The notes: generated by a model from the sequence alone, not told the origin. DNA of 64,000 bases from Amycolatopsis xylanica (GCF_900107045.1 NZ_FNON01000003.1:62001-126000); one strand, 5' to 3'. Positions 1 through 9,113 are shown, counted from the first letter of the stretch. Made by a program: numbers and translations.

Positions 1-108
1 TCGGTGTACGTCGCGCTCACCATCCCGCGTTCGGCGGGCACCGGCCCGCTGCAGAGCATTTCCGACGCCGTCGTCGCGGCGCTCCCGCCGCAGCCGCTCA
101 AGTTTTAG
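1..108 (+). CDS. C-terminal end of an unidentified protein (cut by window edge)
   Basis: Frame 1 is open from the first base to a TAG at 106-108 and encodes 35 residues ending in ...PPQPLKF. Codon use is normal for the region (third positions almost all G or C). The segment runs into a helix-like tail with no diagnostic motif. A serine-hydrolase C-terminus is possible but only a guess. It is followed 43 bases later by a lipoprotein gene on the same strand. Confidence 0.55.
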   Translation, partial: SVYVALTIPRSAGTGPLQSISDAVVAALPPQPLKF

Positions 109-151
109 CGTTTCGCGGGCGGCGCCGAACACAGCGGGTTAGCATCCGGGC

Positions 152-691
152 GTGCAGAGGAAACTTGCCTGGATCGGCGCCGCGCTGCTGGCGCTGGCGC
201 TCACCGCCTGTGACGACAAGACCGAATCGGCTCCCCCGCCGTCCCCGGTGCCGTCGAGCAGCGCGCCCGCGCCCACGACGGCCCCGTCGTCCAGCTCGGC
301 ATCCCCGACTCCGACCAGCGAGAAGGCCGAAGGCTCCGACTCGTCCGTCGAAGGCGGGATCGCGCGCTACACGAAGTTCCTGCGCGCACTCGGCAACCAG
401 GACCTCGACGTGCTGTGTGACATCGGGGCCCCCGCGGCCAAGAAGGCCGAAAAAGACGGCTTCGGCCCGTGCAAGCAGACCATGACCATCATGTTCGGCA
501 TGATCTCGGCGAAGCAGAAGGAAGCGCTGCGCAGCGCGACGATCGACGCCGCCGCGGTGAAGAAGGTCAGCGCCACTCAGATCCAGATTCCGGCCAAAGC
601 CATCAAGGCGAGCGTGAAGTTCGCGGAGAACGAGCTCGGCACCCAGACCCTCAAGTTCGAGGGCGGCGACTGGTTCGTCTACGACAGCTAG
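152..691 (+). CDS. Secreted lipoprotein of unknown function
   Basis: 179 residues from a GTG start. A short basic N-terminus and hydrophobic stretch end in the lipobox LTAC, so Cys20 is the predicted lipidated residue and the protein should sit on the outer face of the membrane. Residues about 25-65 are a Ser/Pro/Thr-rich linker. The remaining 115 residues form a small alpha/beta domain (starting [14 protein letters not shown]) with two further cysteines that could form a disulfide. It resembles the NTF2-like lipoproteins common in Actinobacteria, but no family was recognised with certainty. Its TAG stop overlaps the stop of the converging ddl gene by 4 bases. Confidence 0.8.
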   Translation: MQRKLAWIGAALLALALTACDDKTESAPPPSPVPSSSAPAPTTAPSSSSASPTPTSEKAEGSDSSVEGGIARYTKFLRALGNQDLDVLCDIGAPAAKKAEKDGFGPCKQTMTIMFGMISAKQKEALRSATIDAAAVKKVSATQIQIPAKAIKASVKFAENELGTQTLKFEGGDWFVYDS

Positions 692-1767
692 CGCAGGCCG
701 GTGCCCCGCGCGATCGCGGTCTCGACGAGGGTCGTCAGCAGTGTCGGGTAGTCGACGCCGGTGACGGCCCACATCTTCGGGTAGGCCGAGGTGGTGGTGA
801 ACCCGGGCATGGTGTTGACCTCGTTGATGGTCAGCTCGCCGTCCGCGCCGACGAAGAAGTCGACCCGGGCCAGGCCCTGGCAGTCGAGCGCCTCGAAGGC
901 ACGCAGCGCCGTGGCACGCACCCGCTCGATGATCTCGTCGTCGAGCTTGGCGGGGATGTCGAGTTCGGCGTCCTCGCCGACGTACTTGGTCTCGAAGTCG
1001 TACCAGGCCTCGGCTTCCTCGCTGAGCACCCGGATCTCCGCTGGCAGCGACGCCTCGACACGGCCGTCGGGGAACTCCAGGACCCCGCATTCGACCTCGC
1101 GGCCGACGACCGCGGCTTCGACGAGCACCTTGGGGTCGGTCTGACGCGCCAGCTCGATCGCGGCGTCGAGCTGCGACCAGTCGGTGACCTTGCTGATGCC
1201 GATCGACGAGCCCGCACGCGACGGCTTCACGAACACCGGCAGGCCGAGCTTGTCGCGCTGCTCTTCGGTCAGCGTCGTCGCGCGGCGCGACAGCTCGACG
1301 TACGTGCCGACCGGAAGTCCTTCCGCGGCAAGGAGTTTCTTCGCCGTGGCCTTGTCCATCGCCGACGCGCTGGCGAGCACGCCGGGGCCGACGTACGGGA
1401 TGTCCGCGAGTTCGAGCAGGCCCTGGATGGTGCCGTCCTCACCGAACGCGCCGTGCAGCACGGGGAACACGACGTCCACCGACGACAGCACACCGACCTC
1501 GGCGCCGCGCTCCAGCGAGACGACGTTGCGGCCGCTCAGCACGAGTGACTTGCCGTCGGTGACCGAGGGGAACTCGGTGCCCCGGATCGCCAGCTGCGAG
1601 GCGTCGGAAGTGCCGAGCACCCAGCCACCCTCGCGGGTGATGCCGATGGGGACGATCTCGAACCGCTCCGCGTCCAGGTTCGCCAGGATGCTGCCGGCGG
1701 ATACGCAGGACACCGGGTGTTCGCTGCTCCTGCCACCGAACACGACCGCGACTCGAGTCTTACTCAT
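688..1767 (-). CDS. ddl: D-alanine--D-alanine ligase
   Basis: 359 residues, normal for the family. It joins two D-Ala with ATP to make the peptidoglycan stem terminus, in the cytoplasm. Visible: the N-terminal [10 protein letters not shown] motif, the substrate-loop segment [12 protein letters not shown], an ATP-grasp core ([12 protein letters not shown]) and the metal-binding end ARVDFF...[11 protein letters not shown]. The omega-loop reads FETKYVGE; its Lys-Tyr pair is typical of D-Ala-D-Ala ligases, not of VanA-type D-Ala-D-Lac ligases. In M. tuberculosis the gene lies directly downstream of gpsA; here about 10 kb separates them. Confidence 0.97.
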   Translation of the reverse strand: MSKTRVAVVFGGRSSEHPVSCVSAGSILANLDAERFEIVPIGITREGGWVLGTSDASQLAIRGTEFPSVTDGKSLVLSGRNVVSLERGAEVGVLSSVDVVFPVLHGAFGEDGTIQGLLELADIPYVGPGVLASASAMDKATAKKLLAAEGLPVGTYVELSRRATTLTEEQRDKLGLPVFVKPSRAGSSIGISKVTDWSQLDAAIELARQTDPKVLVEAAVVGREVECGVLEFPDGRVEASLPAEIRVLSEEAEAWYDFETKYVGEDAELDIPAKLDDEIIERVRATALRAFEALDCQGLARVDFFVGADGELTINEVNTMPGFTTTSAYPKMWAVTGVDYPTLLTTLVETAIARGTGLR

Positions 1768-1773
1768 GGCAGG

Positions 1774-3147
1774 TCACCCTACCGGGCGCTTGCCAAGCAA
1801 CCCGACGAGCGTGGGCAGGGCCGAGGCCAGCGCCTCACGCGAACACCCCGCGTAACCGATCGCCACGCCGTGCACGGTCGGCGTGCCCGCGAAGTGCCTG
1901 GCGAGCCCGTCGAGGCGGATGCCGGCGCGTTCGGCTTCGGCGAGCCGGGCGCGTTCGGTCTCGGCGGAGTCGAACGGGACGACCAGGTGCGCGCCGGCGT
2001 CGTCGCCGAGCAGCGGGATGCCCGCCGCGGACAGTGCCGCCGAGAGCATCGTGCGGCGCTCGGACAGCTCACGGCGGAGTTTGCGCAGGTGACGGCCGAG
2101 GTCGCCGTGCCTGGCGAGTTCGACGACGATGCGCTGGCCCGCGGGCGACGGCCGGGTGCCGGTGCGTTCGCGGTACTCGAGCACGGCCGCGGCGACGGGT
2201 GGCGGCGCCACCATCCATCCGGCGCCGAGTGTCGGCGTGAGGATCTTGCTCGTGGTGCCCAGATGCGCGACGACGTCCGGAGCGAGCGCCGCCAGCAACG
2301 GCAACGGCGCCACGTCGAAGCGCAGCTCGCCGTCGTAGTCGTCTTCGATCAGCAGGATGCCGTCGGTGCGCGCGCGGTCGACCAGCTCGACCCGGCGCGA
2401 CGCGCTCATCCGGCTGCCCATCGGATATTGGTGCGCCGGAGAGCAGTAGACCGCGCGCACGCCCTGCGGGATCGCGTCCGGGCGCAGGCCTTCGCCGTCG
2501 ACGGGCACGCCGACCACGCGCAGCCCGGCGCGGCGGAACGTCTGGACGGCACGCTGGTAGCCGGGTTCTTCGATCGCCACGACGTCGTCACGGCTGAGCA
2601 CCGCGCCCGCGAGTTCGAAGACGGCGGCCGTGGTCCCGCCGGTCGACAGCACCGCGTGCGTCGCGAGACCGCGGTGGCGCAAAAGATGTTCGGTGACCGC
2701 CGCGCGGTAGTCCGGCAGTCCCGCGCGATGCTCGCGGTAGGCGGGCATCGGGTCGCCCGCGGCACGCCAGGCCCGGCGCCACGCGGCGCGATCGAGCCCG
2801 TCGGCCCAGGGCACGCCCGGGGTGAGGTCGAGCAGATCGGTGCGATCCCTGACCTCGCCGGGCACGGCGCCGCTGACCGAACGCGAGCCGGGCGGCGAAG
2901 TCGTCACATACGTGCCTGAACCGTGGCGGCCGGCGATCCAGCCTTCGGCATGCAGTTGTTCATAGGCGGCGGAGGTGACCGTGCGGCTCACGCCGAGGCG
3001 TTCGGCGAGCGCGCGGGTGGACGGCAGCCGGTCGCCGCCGCGCAGGTGCCCGGTGGCGGCCGCGTCGCGCAGCGCGTCGGCGAGCTGCACCGCCAACGGC
3101 AGCTCCGACTTGCGGTCGAGCCGCACGGGCAACGCGGTTTCGGACAC
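1774..3147 (-). CDS. MocR/PdxR-type regulator (GntR wHTH fused to aminotransferase fold)
   Basis: 457 residues from a GTG start, chosen because GAGGAGG lies 4 bases upstream; an in-frame ATG at 3174 lies ahead of that site and is less likely. Residues about 10-80 are a GntR winged helix (DRLPSTRALAERLGVSRTVT). The rest is a type I aminotransferase-like domain with the PLP-lysine segment GTTSKILTPTLGAGWM. Members sense PLP or an amino-acid adduct and control vitamin B6 or amino-acid genes. It is divergent from a flavin split-barrel protein, a frequent pairing that suggests it controls that gene. Confidence 0.92.
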   Translation of the reverse strand: MSETALPVRLDRKSELPLAVQLADALRDAAATGHLRGGDRLPSTRALAERLGVSRTVTSAAYEQLHAEGWIAGRHGSGTYVTTSPPGSRSVSGAVPGEVRDRTDLLDLTPGVPWADGLDRAAWRRAWRAAGDPMPAYREHRAGLPDYRAAVTEHLLRHRGLATHAVLSTGGTTAAVFELAGAVLSRDDVVAIEEPGYQRAVQTFRRAGLRVVGVPVDGEGLRPDAIPQGVRAVYCSPAHQYPMGSRMSASRRVELVDRARTDGILLIEDDYDGELRFDVAPLPLLAALAPDVVAHLGTTSKILTPTLGAGWMVAPPPVAAAVLEYRERTGTRPSPAGQRIVVELARHGDLGRHLRKLRRELSERRTMLSAALSAAGIPLLGDDAGAHLVVPFDSAETERARLAEAERAGIRLDGLARHFAGTPTVHGVAIGYAGCSREALASALPTLVGLLGKRPVG

Positions 3148-3228
3148 CGGGCCTCCTCGAAGTGGACTGCTCAATCATACACAAATTGGCCATTCCGTAA
3201 TGCCACTGACCCCGGCGAGACTGGGGGC
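3148..3228. promoter_or_regulatory. Divergent promoter region between MocR regulator and flavin protein
   Basis: This 81-base gap holds the only AT-rich stretch nearby (about 3170-3200). On the minus strand TATGAT (3174-3179) is a good -10 for the regulator; no clear -35 is seen. The regulator probably binds here and controls both directions (inference from arrangement). Confidence 0.45.
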
Positions 3229-3900
3229 ATGACCGAGCTGCCACCCCTTTCCCCGACCGGACGGACCACACTCGGCCGGAAGAAGATCCGCGCGGTGACC
3301 GACCGGGCGACGCTCTACTCCGTGCTCGACGAGGCGCTGATCTGCCACCTCGGCGTCGTGCGTGACGGCGTCCCGATGGTGGTCCCGACCGGCTACGGCC
3401 GCGACGGTGACACGCTCTACCTGCACGGCTCGACCGGCGCGGCCAGCATGCGGAAGGCGGCGACCGGCATCGAGGTCTGCGTGACCGTGACGCTGCTCGA
3501 CGGCATCGTCTACGCGCGCTCGGTCAACAACCATTCGATGAACTACCGCAGCGCGATGGTCTACGGCGAGGCGAAGCCGGTGACCGAGCCCGAGGCGAAG
3601 ATGCACGCGCTGCACGTGATCAGCGATCACCTCGCGCCCGGTTCATGGGAGCACGCGCGCGACGTCAACGCCAAGGAGTTCGCCGCGGTGTCCGTGCTGG
3701 CGCTGGACCTGGCCGAGGCGTCGGTGAAGATGCGCGCCGAGGGACCCGGCGACGAGCCGGAAGACCTGGAGGCGAACAGCGCGTGGGCGGGTGTGCTGCC
3801 GGTCTACACGGTCTTCGGCGAGCCGGAGTCCGACAAGGAGGTGCCGCCGGTCGTGCCGGTGCCCGCGCACGTCAGCGGCCGAGGGGCAGCCGGACGGTGA
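3229..3900 (+). CDS. Pyridoxamine 5'-phosphate oxidase family protein (FMN split barrel)
   Basis: 223 residues. The first reliable ATG is at 3229; upstream in-frame codons run through the promoter and the neighbouring gene. The HLGVVRDGVPMVVPTGYGRDG segment is the start of the FMN-binding split barrel, followed by GSTGAASMRK. This matches the nitroreductase-like NimA/PNPOx relatives often found beside MocR regulators, not the true PdxH. Substrate unknown. The last 29 bases overlap the 3' end of the converging histidine kinase gene, so transcription of either would be antisense to the other. Confidence 0.85.
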   Translation: MTELPPLSPTGRTTLGRKKIRAVTDRATLYSVLDEALICHLGVVRDGVPMVVPTGYGRDGDTLYLHGSTGAASMRKAATGIEVCVTVTLLDGIVYARSVNNHSMNYRSAMVYGEAKPVTEPEAKMHALHVISDHLAPGSWEHARDVNAKEFAAVSVLALDLAEASVKMRAEGPGDEPEDLEANSAWAGVLPVYTVFGEPESDKEVPPVVPVPAHVSGRGAAGR

Positions 3901-5278
3901 ACGTGGTCCGGCCCGGCCTGCTGGCCACCTCGACCGAGCCGCCATGCGCGGCGACGAGCGAGTTGACCACGGCCAGGCCGAGCCCGGTGCCGCCGTTGCC
4001 GCGCGTGCGTGAGTGGTCGACGCGGTAGAAGCGGTCGAAGATCCGGGGCAGGTTCTCCGGCGCGATCCCCGGTCCCTCGTCGGAGATCCGCAGCACGATG
4101 CCGTCTTCGAGACCGACGGTCACGGTCACCGGGGTGCCGGGCGGGGTGTGCACGGCCGCGTTGGTCAGCAGATTGTCGAGCACCTGCCGCAGCCGCACCG
4201 GATCCGCGCGCAGCCGGGCGGATTCGGCGAGATCGAGTGTCAGCGGCCGGTCGGGATGACCGGCGCGGAAGGCGTCGGCCGCGGCGGTGACGAGCTCGAC
4301 GAGGTCGGTGTCCGCGAGCCGCAGCGGCGCGTCGGCTTCGACGGAATCCAAGCGCGCCAACAACAACAGGTCGTCGACGAGCACGCTCATCCGCGCCGTC
4401 TCCGCCCGGATCTTGGCCAGGTGCGCGTCGCGCTCGGCCGGTTCGTTGGCCGCCGCGTACTGGAAAAGCTCGGCGTAGCCCCGGATCGACGTCAACGGCG
4501 TCCGGAGTTCGTGGGACGCGTCGGCGATGAACCGGCGTAGCTTCTCGTTCGCGGCCGTGCGCGCGGCGAGCGAGCTCTCGATGTGCTCCAGCATCACGTT
4601 GAACGCGGTCCGCAGCTCCTCGACTTCGGCGCCGCCGCCGGAACCCGACGCGCGCACCGGCAGTTCCGGGCTCCCGGTGAGGTCGTGCGAGGCGATGTCG
4701 TGCGCGGTGCCCGCCATGTCGCCGAGTGGTTTGAGCCCGCGCCGCAACACGATCCGGCCGAAGAGGACCAGAACGCCCAAGGCGACGGCGAACGCGCCGA
4801 CCTCGATCCAGATCAGCCTGCTGACCGTGGACTCGAGTTCGCTCTGCGGCGCGGCGCTGACGAGGACGATGTTGTTCGCCCTGTCGACCGGGCAGGCGCG
4901 GACGCGGTAGAAGCCTTCCTTCACGTACACCGTGCGCAGGACCTCGGTGTTCGTCGCGGCCTCCGCCACTTCGGCCAGTGGCTTCGAATCCGGCGGCAGG
5001 GTCCCGTCTTTCGCCTTCGCGACGCCGTCGCGCACCTCGAACAACGCCGAGTACCACCCGTAGGACTGCAACGGGCTGCCGTGGCTGTTCTTGAGCGGAT
5101 CGACCTGTCCCTGCTGGGTCTTGGTGAGCTGCTCGTCGAGCCGGTTGGCGAGGAACTCCCGGATGAAGATGGTGCTGAACACACCGACCACCGCGAACAC
5201 CACGAGCGAAAGCGCGGCCAGCCCGAGCGCCAGCCGCGTGCCGAGGCGCGACGCCCGCCACTGTCTCATCAGGTTCAC
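3872..5278 (-). CDS. Membrane sensor histidine kinase (OmpR/EnvZ class)
   Basis: 468 residues from a GTG that overlaps the TGA of the response regulator gene (GTGA), so the pair is translationally coupled. Order: membrane helix 1 (about 14-37), extracytoplasmic sensor of about 115 residues, membrane helix 2 (about 155-178), HAMP (to about 235), dimerisation helix with His256 in ASHELRTPLTS, then the ATPase domain with N box (NLLTNAAVH), G1 (DEGPGIAPE) and G2 (GGTGLGLAV). The closest general type is the actinobacterial TrcS/MprB-like kinases. The signal is unknown; the neighbouring redox module suggests a redox, metal or flavin cue (inference). Confidence 0.95.
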   Translation of the reverse strand: MNLMRQWRASRLGTRLALGLAALSLVVFAVVGVFSTIFIREFLANRLDEQLTKTQQGQVDPLKNSHGSPLQSYGWYSALFEVRDGVAKAKDGTLPPDSKPLAEVAEAATNTEVLRTVYVKEGFYRVRACPVDRANNIVLVSAAPQSELESTVSRLIWIEVGAFAVALGVLVLFGRIVLRRGLKPLGDMAGTAHDIASHDLTGSPELPVRASGSGGGAEVEELRTAFNVMLEHIESSLAARTAANEKLRRFIADASHELRTPLTSIRGYAELFQYAAANEPAERDAHLAKIRAETARMSVLVDDLLLLARLDSVEADAPLRLADTDLVELVTAAADAFRAGHPDRPLTLDLAESARLRADPVRLRQVLDNLLTNAAVHTPPGTPVTVTVGLEDGIVLRISDEGPGIAPENLPRIFDRFYRVDHSRTRGNGGTGLGLAVVNSLVAAHGGSVEVASRPGRTTFTVRLPLGR

Positions 5279-5979
5279 TGCTTCACCTGGCGCACCACGT
5301 ACCCCACGCCGCGCACGGTGTGGATCAGCGGCTCGTGTCCCGAGTCGAGCTTGCGGCGCAGATGCGAGACGACGAGTTCGACCACATTGGAGCGGCCGCC
5401 GAAGTCGTACTCCCAGACGTGATCGAGGATCTGGGCCTTGGTCAGCACCGCGGGCGAGCGGCGCATGAGGTAGCGCAGCAGCTCGTACTCGGTCGGGGTG
5501 ACCGTCACCAGCGCGCCGGCGCGGCGCACCTCGCGGGTGTCCTCGTTGAGCACGAGGTCGGCGACCTCGAGCACGGACGGCTTCCACGCGGGACCGTTGC
5601 TGCGGCGCAGCACCGCGCGCAGCCTGGCCATCAGCTCCTCGACGGAGAACGGCTTGACGAGGTAGTCGTCGCCGCCCCTGGTCAGCCCGGCGATGCGGTC
5701 GGCGGTGGCGTCCTTGGCGGTGAGGAAGACGACCGGCACGGCCGTGCCGTTGTCGCGCAGCCGGTCCAGCACGGTGAAGCCGTCGAAGTCGGGCAGCATC
5801 AGGTCGAGCACGACGATGTCCGGCGCGAAACCCGCGGCTTGACGCAGCGCGTCCTGGCCGGTGCCCGCGGTGACCGCTTCCCAGCCCTCATACCTCGCGA
5901 CCGTCGCGACCAGATCGGCGATATGCGGCTCGTCGTCGACGACCAGCAGCCGCACCTTCTCATTGCTCACGAGGTCCAT
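5275..5979 (-). CDS. OmpR-family response regulator
   Basis: 234 residues. Receiver domain 1-120 with the acidic pair in VVDDEPH, phospho-acceptor Asp59 (VVLDLMLPD), Thr87 and Lys109 (YLVKPFS). The C-terminal winged helix (about 140-232) ends in RGVGYVVRQ. It is the first gene of the two-component operon, partner of the kinase that overlaps it. Its start lies 130 bases from the divergent ferric-reductase-like gene, which makes that operon the obvious candidate target (inference). Confidence 0.96.
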   Translation of the reverse strand: MDLVSNEKVRLLVVDDEPHIADLVATVARYEGWEAVTAGTGQDALRQAAGFAPDIVVLDLMLPDFDGFTVLDRLRDNGTAVPVVFLTAKDATADRIAGLTRGGDDYLVKPFSVEELMARLRAVLRRSNGPAWKPSVLEVADLVLNEDTREVRRAGALVTVTPTEYELLRYLMRRSPAVLTKAQILDHVWEYDFGGRSNVVELVVSHLRRKLDSGHEPLIHTVRGVGYVVRQVKQ

Positions 5980-6109
5980 CCTGCGGTAGTTCGGGCGCGC
6001 GGGCGAGGCGGGAGCTCACACGACAGGAAGTCGACAGGTTATCCCCAGACCTGACACAGGTTCGCCGACGAAAGTCTTCGGCAGTGAACCGACTCGAGAG
6101 GGCATCCGT

Positions 6110-7450
6110 GTGACCACCATGTCTGAAGCACCAGTACTTCGACCCCGTGTCGCAGCCAGGACCGGCCTCTACGTCTTCCTCGGCGCCAACGTGGCCGTCG
6201 TCACCGCGCTGTTCGCCGCCGCGGGGCCGTCGGGCAACGCGCTGATCACCATCGGCAGGCTGGCCGGGCTGTACGGCGCGCTGGTCATGGCGTTCCAGCT
6301 GCTGCTGGTCGCGCGGATCCCGTGGCTGGACCGGCGGCTCGGGATGGACCGGCTGACCAGCTGGCACCGCTGGACCGGATTCGGTCTCTTGTGGACACTG
6401 CTGGGGCACCTGGTCTTCATCGTCTTCGGCTACGCGCAGGTCGAGAACAACGGGCCGGTCGACGAGCTGGTCGAGATGGCCAACACGCTCGACGGGATCC
6501 TCCGCGCGATCGTCGCGTTCGCGCTGATCCTGGTGATCGGCGGCACTTCCGCGCGGTTCGCGCGCAAGCGGATGGCGTACGAGACGTGGCATTTCATCCA
6601 CCTCTACACCTATGCGGCGGTGGTGCTGGCGTTCAGTCACCAGATCGCGCTGGGGCAGTCGTTCACCAGCTCGCCGTTCGCGCAGGCTTATTGGTGGACG
6701 CTCTGGGGTGTCGCGCTGGGCGCGGTGCTGCTGGGCCGGGTCGTGCTGCCACTGTGGCGGAATCTGCGCCATCAGCTGCGCGTGGTCGCGGTCGTGCCGG
6801 AGTCGCCGGACGTGGTTTCGGTCTACATGAGCGGGAAGCGGCTGAACGAGCTGCCCGCGCGCGCCGGTCAGTTCTTCCTGTGGCGGTTCCTGACGCGGGA
6901 GCGCTGGTTCCAGGCGAACCCGTTCTCACTTTCGGCCGCGCCGGACGGCAAGACGTTGCGGCTCACCGCGAAAGCACTCGGCGAGGGCAGCGCGAGCCTG
7001 CGGAACCTGAAGGTCGGCACGCGGGTGTTCGCGGAAGGACCGTACGGCGCCTTCACGACTTTGCAGCAGACGCGGTCGAACGCGCTGCTCGTCGCGGGCG
7101 GTGTCGGCGTGACCCCGATCCGTGCGCTGCTCGAAGAGATCAAGGGACACGTCGTGGTGATCTACCGCGTCGGTTCCAGCCGCGACGCCGTGCTGCTGCA
7201 CGAGTTGCACGGGCTGGCCCGCGCCCGTGGCGCCCGGGTACACGTGCTGACCGGGCCGTCACAGGTTTCGGGGCCGTACGGTCCGCTGCTCGGACCGGCG
7301 AGCCTGCTGAAGCTCGCGCCCGACCTCAACGACCGCGACGTGTTCGTCTGCGGGCCGCCGGGGATGACCAACGCGGTGCTGGCGAGCCTGCGTGAGCTTT
7401 CCGTGCCACGCCAGCAGGTGCACGCCGAACGTTTCAGCCTTGCCGGATAA
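6110..7450 (+). CDS. Membrane ferric-reductase-like flavocytochrome
   Basis: 446 residues. The first half has six membrane helices of the ferric-reductase fold with histidines suited to haem ligation (LTSWHRWTGF, LLGHLVFIV, WHFIHLYTYAAVVLAFSHQI). The second half is a ferredoxin-NADP reductase module: FAD site (NPFSLSAAP), NAD(P) site (LLVAGGVGVTPIRALLEE) and C-terminal CGPPGMT. It should pass electrons from NAD(P)H through FAD and haem across the membrane. It starts a three-gene set with an FMN-binding protein and ApbE, 14 bases and then 1 base apart. Confidence 0.93.
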   Translation: MTTMSEAPVLRPRVAARTGLYVFLGANVAVVTALFAAAGPSGNALITIGRLAGLYGALVMAFQLLLVARIPWLDRRLGMDRLTSWHRWTGFGLLWTLLGHLVFIVFGYAQVENNGPVDELVEMANTLDGILRAIVAFALILVIGGTSARFARKRMAYETWHFIHLYTYAAVVLAFSHQIALGQSFTSSPFAQAYWWTLWGVALGAVLLGRVVLPLWRNLRHQLRVVAVVPESPDVVSVYMSGKRLNELPARAGQFFLWRFLTRERWFQANPFSLSAAPDGKTLRLTAKALGEGSASLRNLKVGTRVFAEGPYGAFTTLQQTRSNALLVAGGVGVTPIRALLEEIKGHVVVIYRVGSSRDAVLLHELHGLARARGARVHVLTGPSQVSGPYGPLLGPASLLKLAPDLNDRDVFVCGPPGMTNAVLASLRELSVPRQQVHAERFSLAG

Positions 7451-7464
7451 GGAGATCTGCCGCC

Positions 7465-7881
7465 GTGAAGAAGACCATTCTCGTCCTGCTGCTGTCCGCG
7501 GGTGGTTTCGCCGCCGTGTGGAACTTCGAGCCGACACCGATGGGCAGCACGACCGTCGCGCAGACGACCGCGCCGACCACCCAGGCACCGTCCACATCGG
7601 AAGGCACCAACGCGGAGGGCACCACCACGGTCGCCGGCACCGCCGAGAGCAGTGACTACGGAACCGTCCAGGTCCAGGTCACGTTCTCCGGCACCAAGAT
7701 CGAAGACATCCAGCTGCTGAAGCAGCCGCGCAGCGGCCGGGCCGTCGACGCGCTGCCCCGGCTGCGGGAGGAGGCGCTGGCCGCGCAGAGCGCGGACATC
7801 GACACCGTGTCCGGCGCGACCTCCACGAGTGAGTCCTACGTCAAGTCGCTGCAAGCCGCCATCGACGCCAAGGGATCCTGA
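7465..7881 (+). CDS. Exported FMN-binding domain protein (NqrC/RnfG-like)
   Basis: 138 residues: an N-terminal hydrophobic signal or anchor (about 4-20), a Thr/Ser-rich linker (28-62) and one FMN_bind domain. The motif DTVSGATSTS places the expected covalent FMN on Thr119, the residue that ApbE flavinylates in known family members. Position between a transmembrane reductase and ApbE shows its probable role: extracytoplasmic flavin electron acceptor. GGAG sits 11 bases before the GTG start. Confidence 0.93.
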   Translation: MKKTILVLLLSAGGFAAVWNFEPTPMGSTTVAQTTAPTTQAPSTSEGTNAEGTTTVAGTAESSDYGTVQVQVTFSGTKIEDIQLLKQPRSGRAVDALPRLREEALAAQSADIDTVSGATSTSESYVKSLQAAIDAKGS

Positions 7882-7882
7882 A

Positions 7883-8620
7883 ATGCGAGCGAAAGCCATG
7901 AACCGGGTCGAGCACATCATGGGCCTGCCGATCTCGATGAGCGTCGACGGTTTCGACGACGCGCAGGACGACGCCTTCGCGTGGCTGCGCGAAGTCGACG
8001 AGCGCTTCAGCCCGTTCAAGCCCGGCAGCGAGGTGAGCCGGTACGACCGCGGCGAACTCGCGCTGGAGGAGATGAGCGACGAGCTGCACTTGATACTGGC
8101 GCTTTGTGCGTACTACGAACAACTTTCCGGCGGTGCGTTCAGCGCGCGGCCACCCGGCCGCGGTTTCGACCCGTGCGGGGTCGTGAAGGGCTGGGCCGTG
8201 CAGCGCGCGGCCGACATCCTGCGCGCGGCAGGCGCTTCGCGGTTCTGCCTCAACGCGGGCGGCGACGTGGTCACCGCGGGCGAAGCCGCGCCGGGGCGGC
8301 CGTGGCGGGTCGGCGTGCGCCATCCCGACGAACCGGATGTCCTGTGCTGCGTGCTGGCGAGCCGGGACGGGGCGGTGGCGACTTCGGCGGCGTACGAACG
8401 GGGTTCGCACATCGTGGACGGCCGGACCGGCGCGGCGGCCTCGGGTCTGGTGAGCGTGACGGTCGCGGCGCCGGACCTCACGTCGGCGGATGCGTTGGCC
8501 ACGGCCATCTTCGCGATGGGGCGGGACGGGATCGCCTGGGCGGCCGAGCAGGACTGCGAGGTCTTCATCGTCGACGCGGACCGGAAGGTGCACCGGTCCG
8601 CGGGTCTGCGACTCGCGTGA
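7883..8620 (+). CDS. apbE: FAD:protein FMN transferase (ApbE)
   Basis: 245 residues. The start is the ATG one base after the upstream stop, preceded by AAGGGA. ApbE cleaves FAD and attaches FMN to Thr of the SGAT motif in a target; here the target is encoded next door. Visible: FSPFKPGSEVSR, DPCGVVKGWAV (family form DPsGxxKGxA), NAGGDV, and the metal-site region SADALATAIFAMG. It lacks a signal peptide, unlike many Gram-negative ApbE proteins, so where flavinylation happens is unclear. Palindromic repeat B1 starts 2 bases after the stop. Confidence 0.95.
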   Translation: MRAKAMNRVEHIMGLPISMSVDGFDDAQDDAFAWLREVDERFSPFKPGSEVSRYDRGELALEEMSDELHLILALCAYYEQLSGGAFSARPPGRGFDPCGVVKGWAVQRAADILRAAGASRFCLNAGGDVVTAGEAAPGRPWRVGVRHPDEPDVLCCVLASRDGAVATSAAYERGSHIVDGRTGAAASGLVSVTVAAPDLTSADALATAIFAMGRDGIAWAAEQDCEVFIVDADRKVHRSAGLRLA

Positions 8621-8622
8621 AA

Positions 8623-8646
8623 CGGGATAAAGCCCGCTATATCCCG
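8623..8646. repeat. Palindromic repeat B1 (GGGATA...TATCCC)
   Basis: Imperfect hairpin CGGGATAAAGC-CCGCTATATCCCG directly after apbE. It is nearly identical to the copy at 41236-41259 and related to the copies at 24665, 27306 and 50612. Probable terminator-like element. Confidence 0.75.
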
Positions 8647-8671
8647 GCCTCGCGGGCGTAATCTGCCGCGC

Positions 8672-9052
8672 ATGAGTTCTTTCGTACAGAACATCGCGTT
8701 CGACTGCGCGGACCCCTACAAACTGGCTTCCTTCTGGAGCAAGGTCGTCGACCGCCCGCAGGCCGAGGAGGATTTCCCCGGTGACCCCGAAGCCATCGTC
8801 GAGCTGGTGGCCGGCGGGCTGACGCTGTTCTTCCAGCGGGTGCCCGAGGAGAAGTCGGTGAAGAACCGGGTGCATGTCTGCTTACGCCCGAGTGACCGCA
8901 CGCGGGACGAAGAAGTGGGCCGCCTGCTGGAAATCGGCGCGGGCTTCGTGTCCGACCAGCGTGAGCCGGACGGCACCGGCTGGGTCGTGCTGGCCGACCC
9001 CGAAGGCAACGAGTTCTGCGTGCTCCGCAGTCCCGGCGAACTCGCCTACTGA
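8672..9052 (+). CDS. VOC (glyoxalase/bleomycin-resistance fold) protein
   Basis: 126 residues, the normal size of a two-module VOC protein. Start FVQNIAFDCADPYKLASFW and end VVLADPEGNEFCVLR are the family's repeated beta-alpha-beta units; the final Glu (NEFCVL) is the usual metal ligand. The substrate cannot be told from sequence; most actinobacterial relatives of this short type are uncharacterised. It stands alone, with a repeat in front and the ArsR operators behind. Confidence 0.85.
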   Translation: MSSFVQNIAFDCADPYKLASFWSKVVDRPQAEEDFPGDPEAIVELVAGGLTLFFQRVPEEKSVKNRVHVCLRPSDRTRDEEVGRLLEIGAGFVSDQREPDGTGWVVLADPEGNEFCVLRSPGELAY

Positions 9053-9059
9053 GCTCGAC

Positions 9060-9113
9060 GTGCTACCCAGGGGTTGCACATCGCGGGGAGATAGTGCAAC
9101 CTATGGGTAGCAC
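9060..9113. promoter_or_regulatory. Two tandem ArsR-type operators
   Basis: Two 20-base palindromes of form GTGCWACC-N4-GGTWGCAC lie at 9060-9079 and 9094-9113, 34 bases centre to centre. As larger units the 23-base arms 9057-9079 and 9094-9116 also mirror each other at 21 of 23 positions. They end 9 bases before the AGGAGG of the AHSA1 gene, so they must overlap its promoter or early transcript. The ArsR protein encoded by the second gene is the obvious ligand (inference). Confidence 0.7.

Noticed and set aside
688..1767. VanA-type D-Ala-D-Lac ligase (glycopeptide resistance)
   Set aside because: The omega-loop Lys-Tyr and the housekeeping synteny mark it as an ordinary Ddl.
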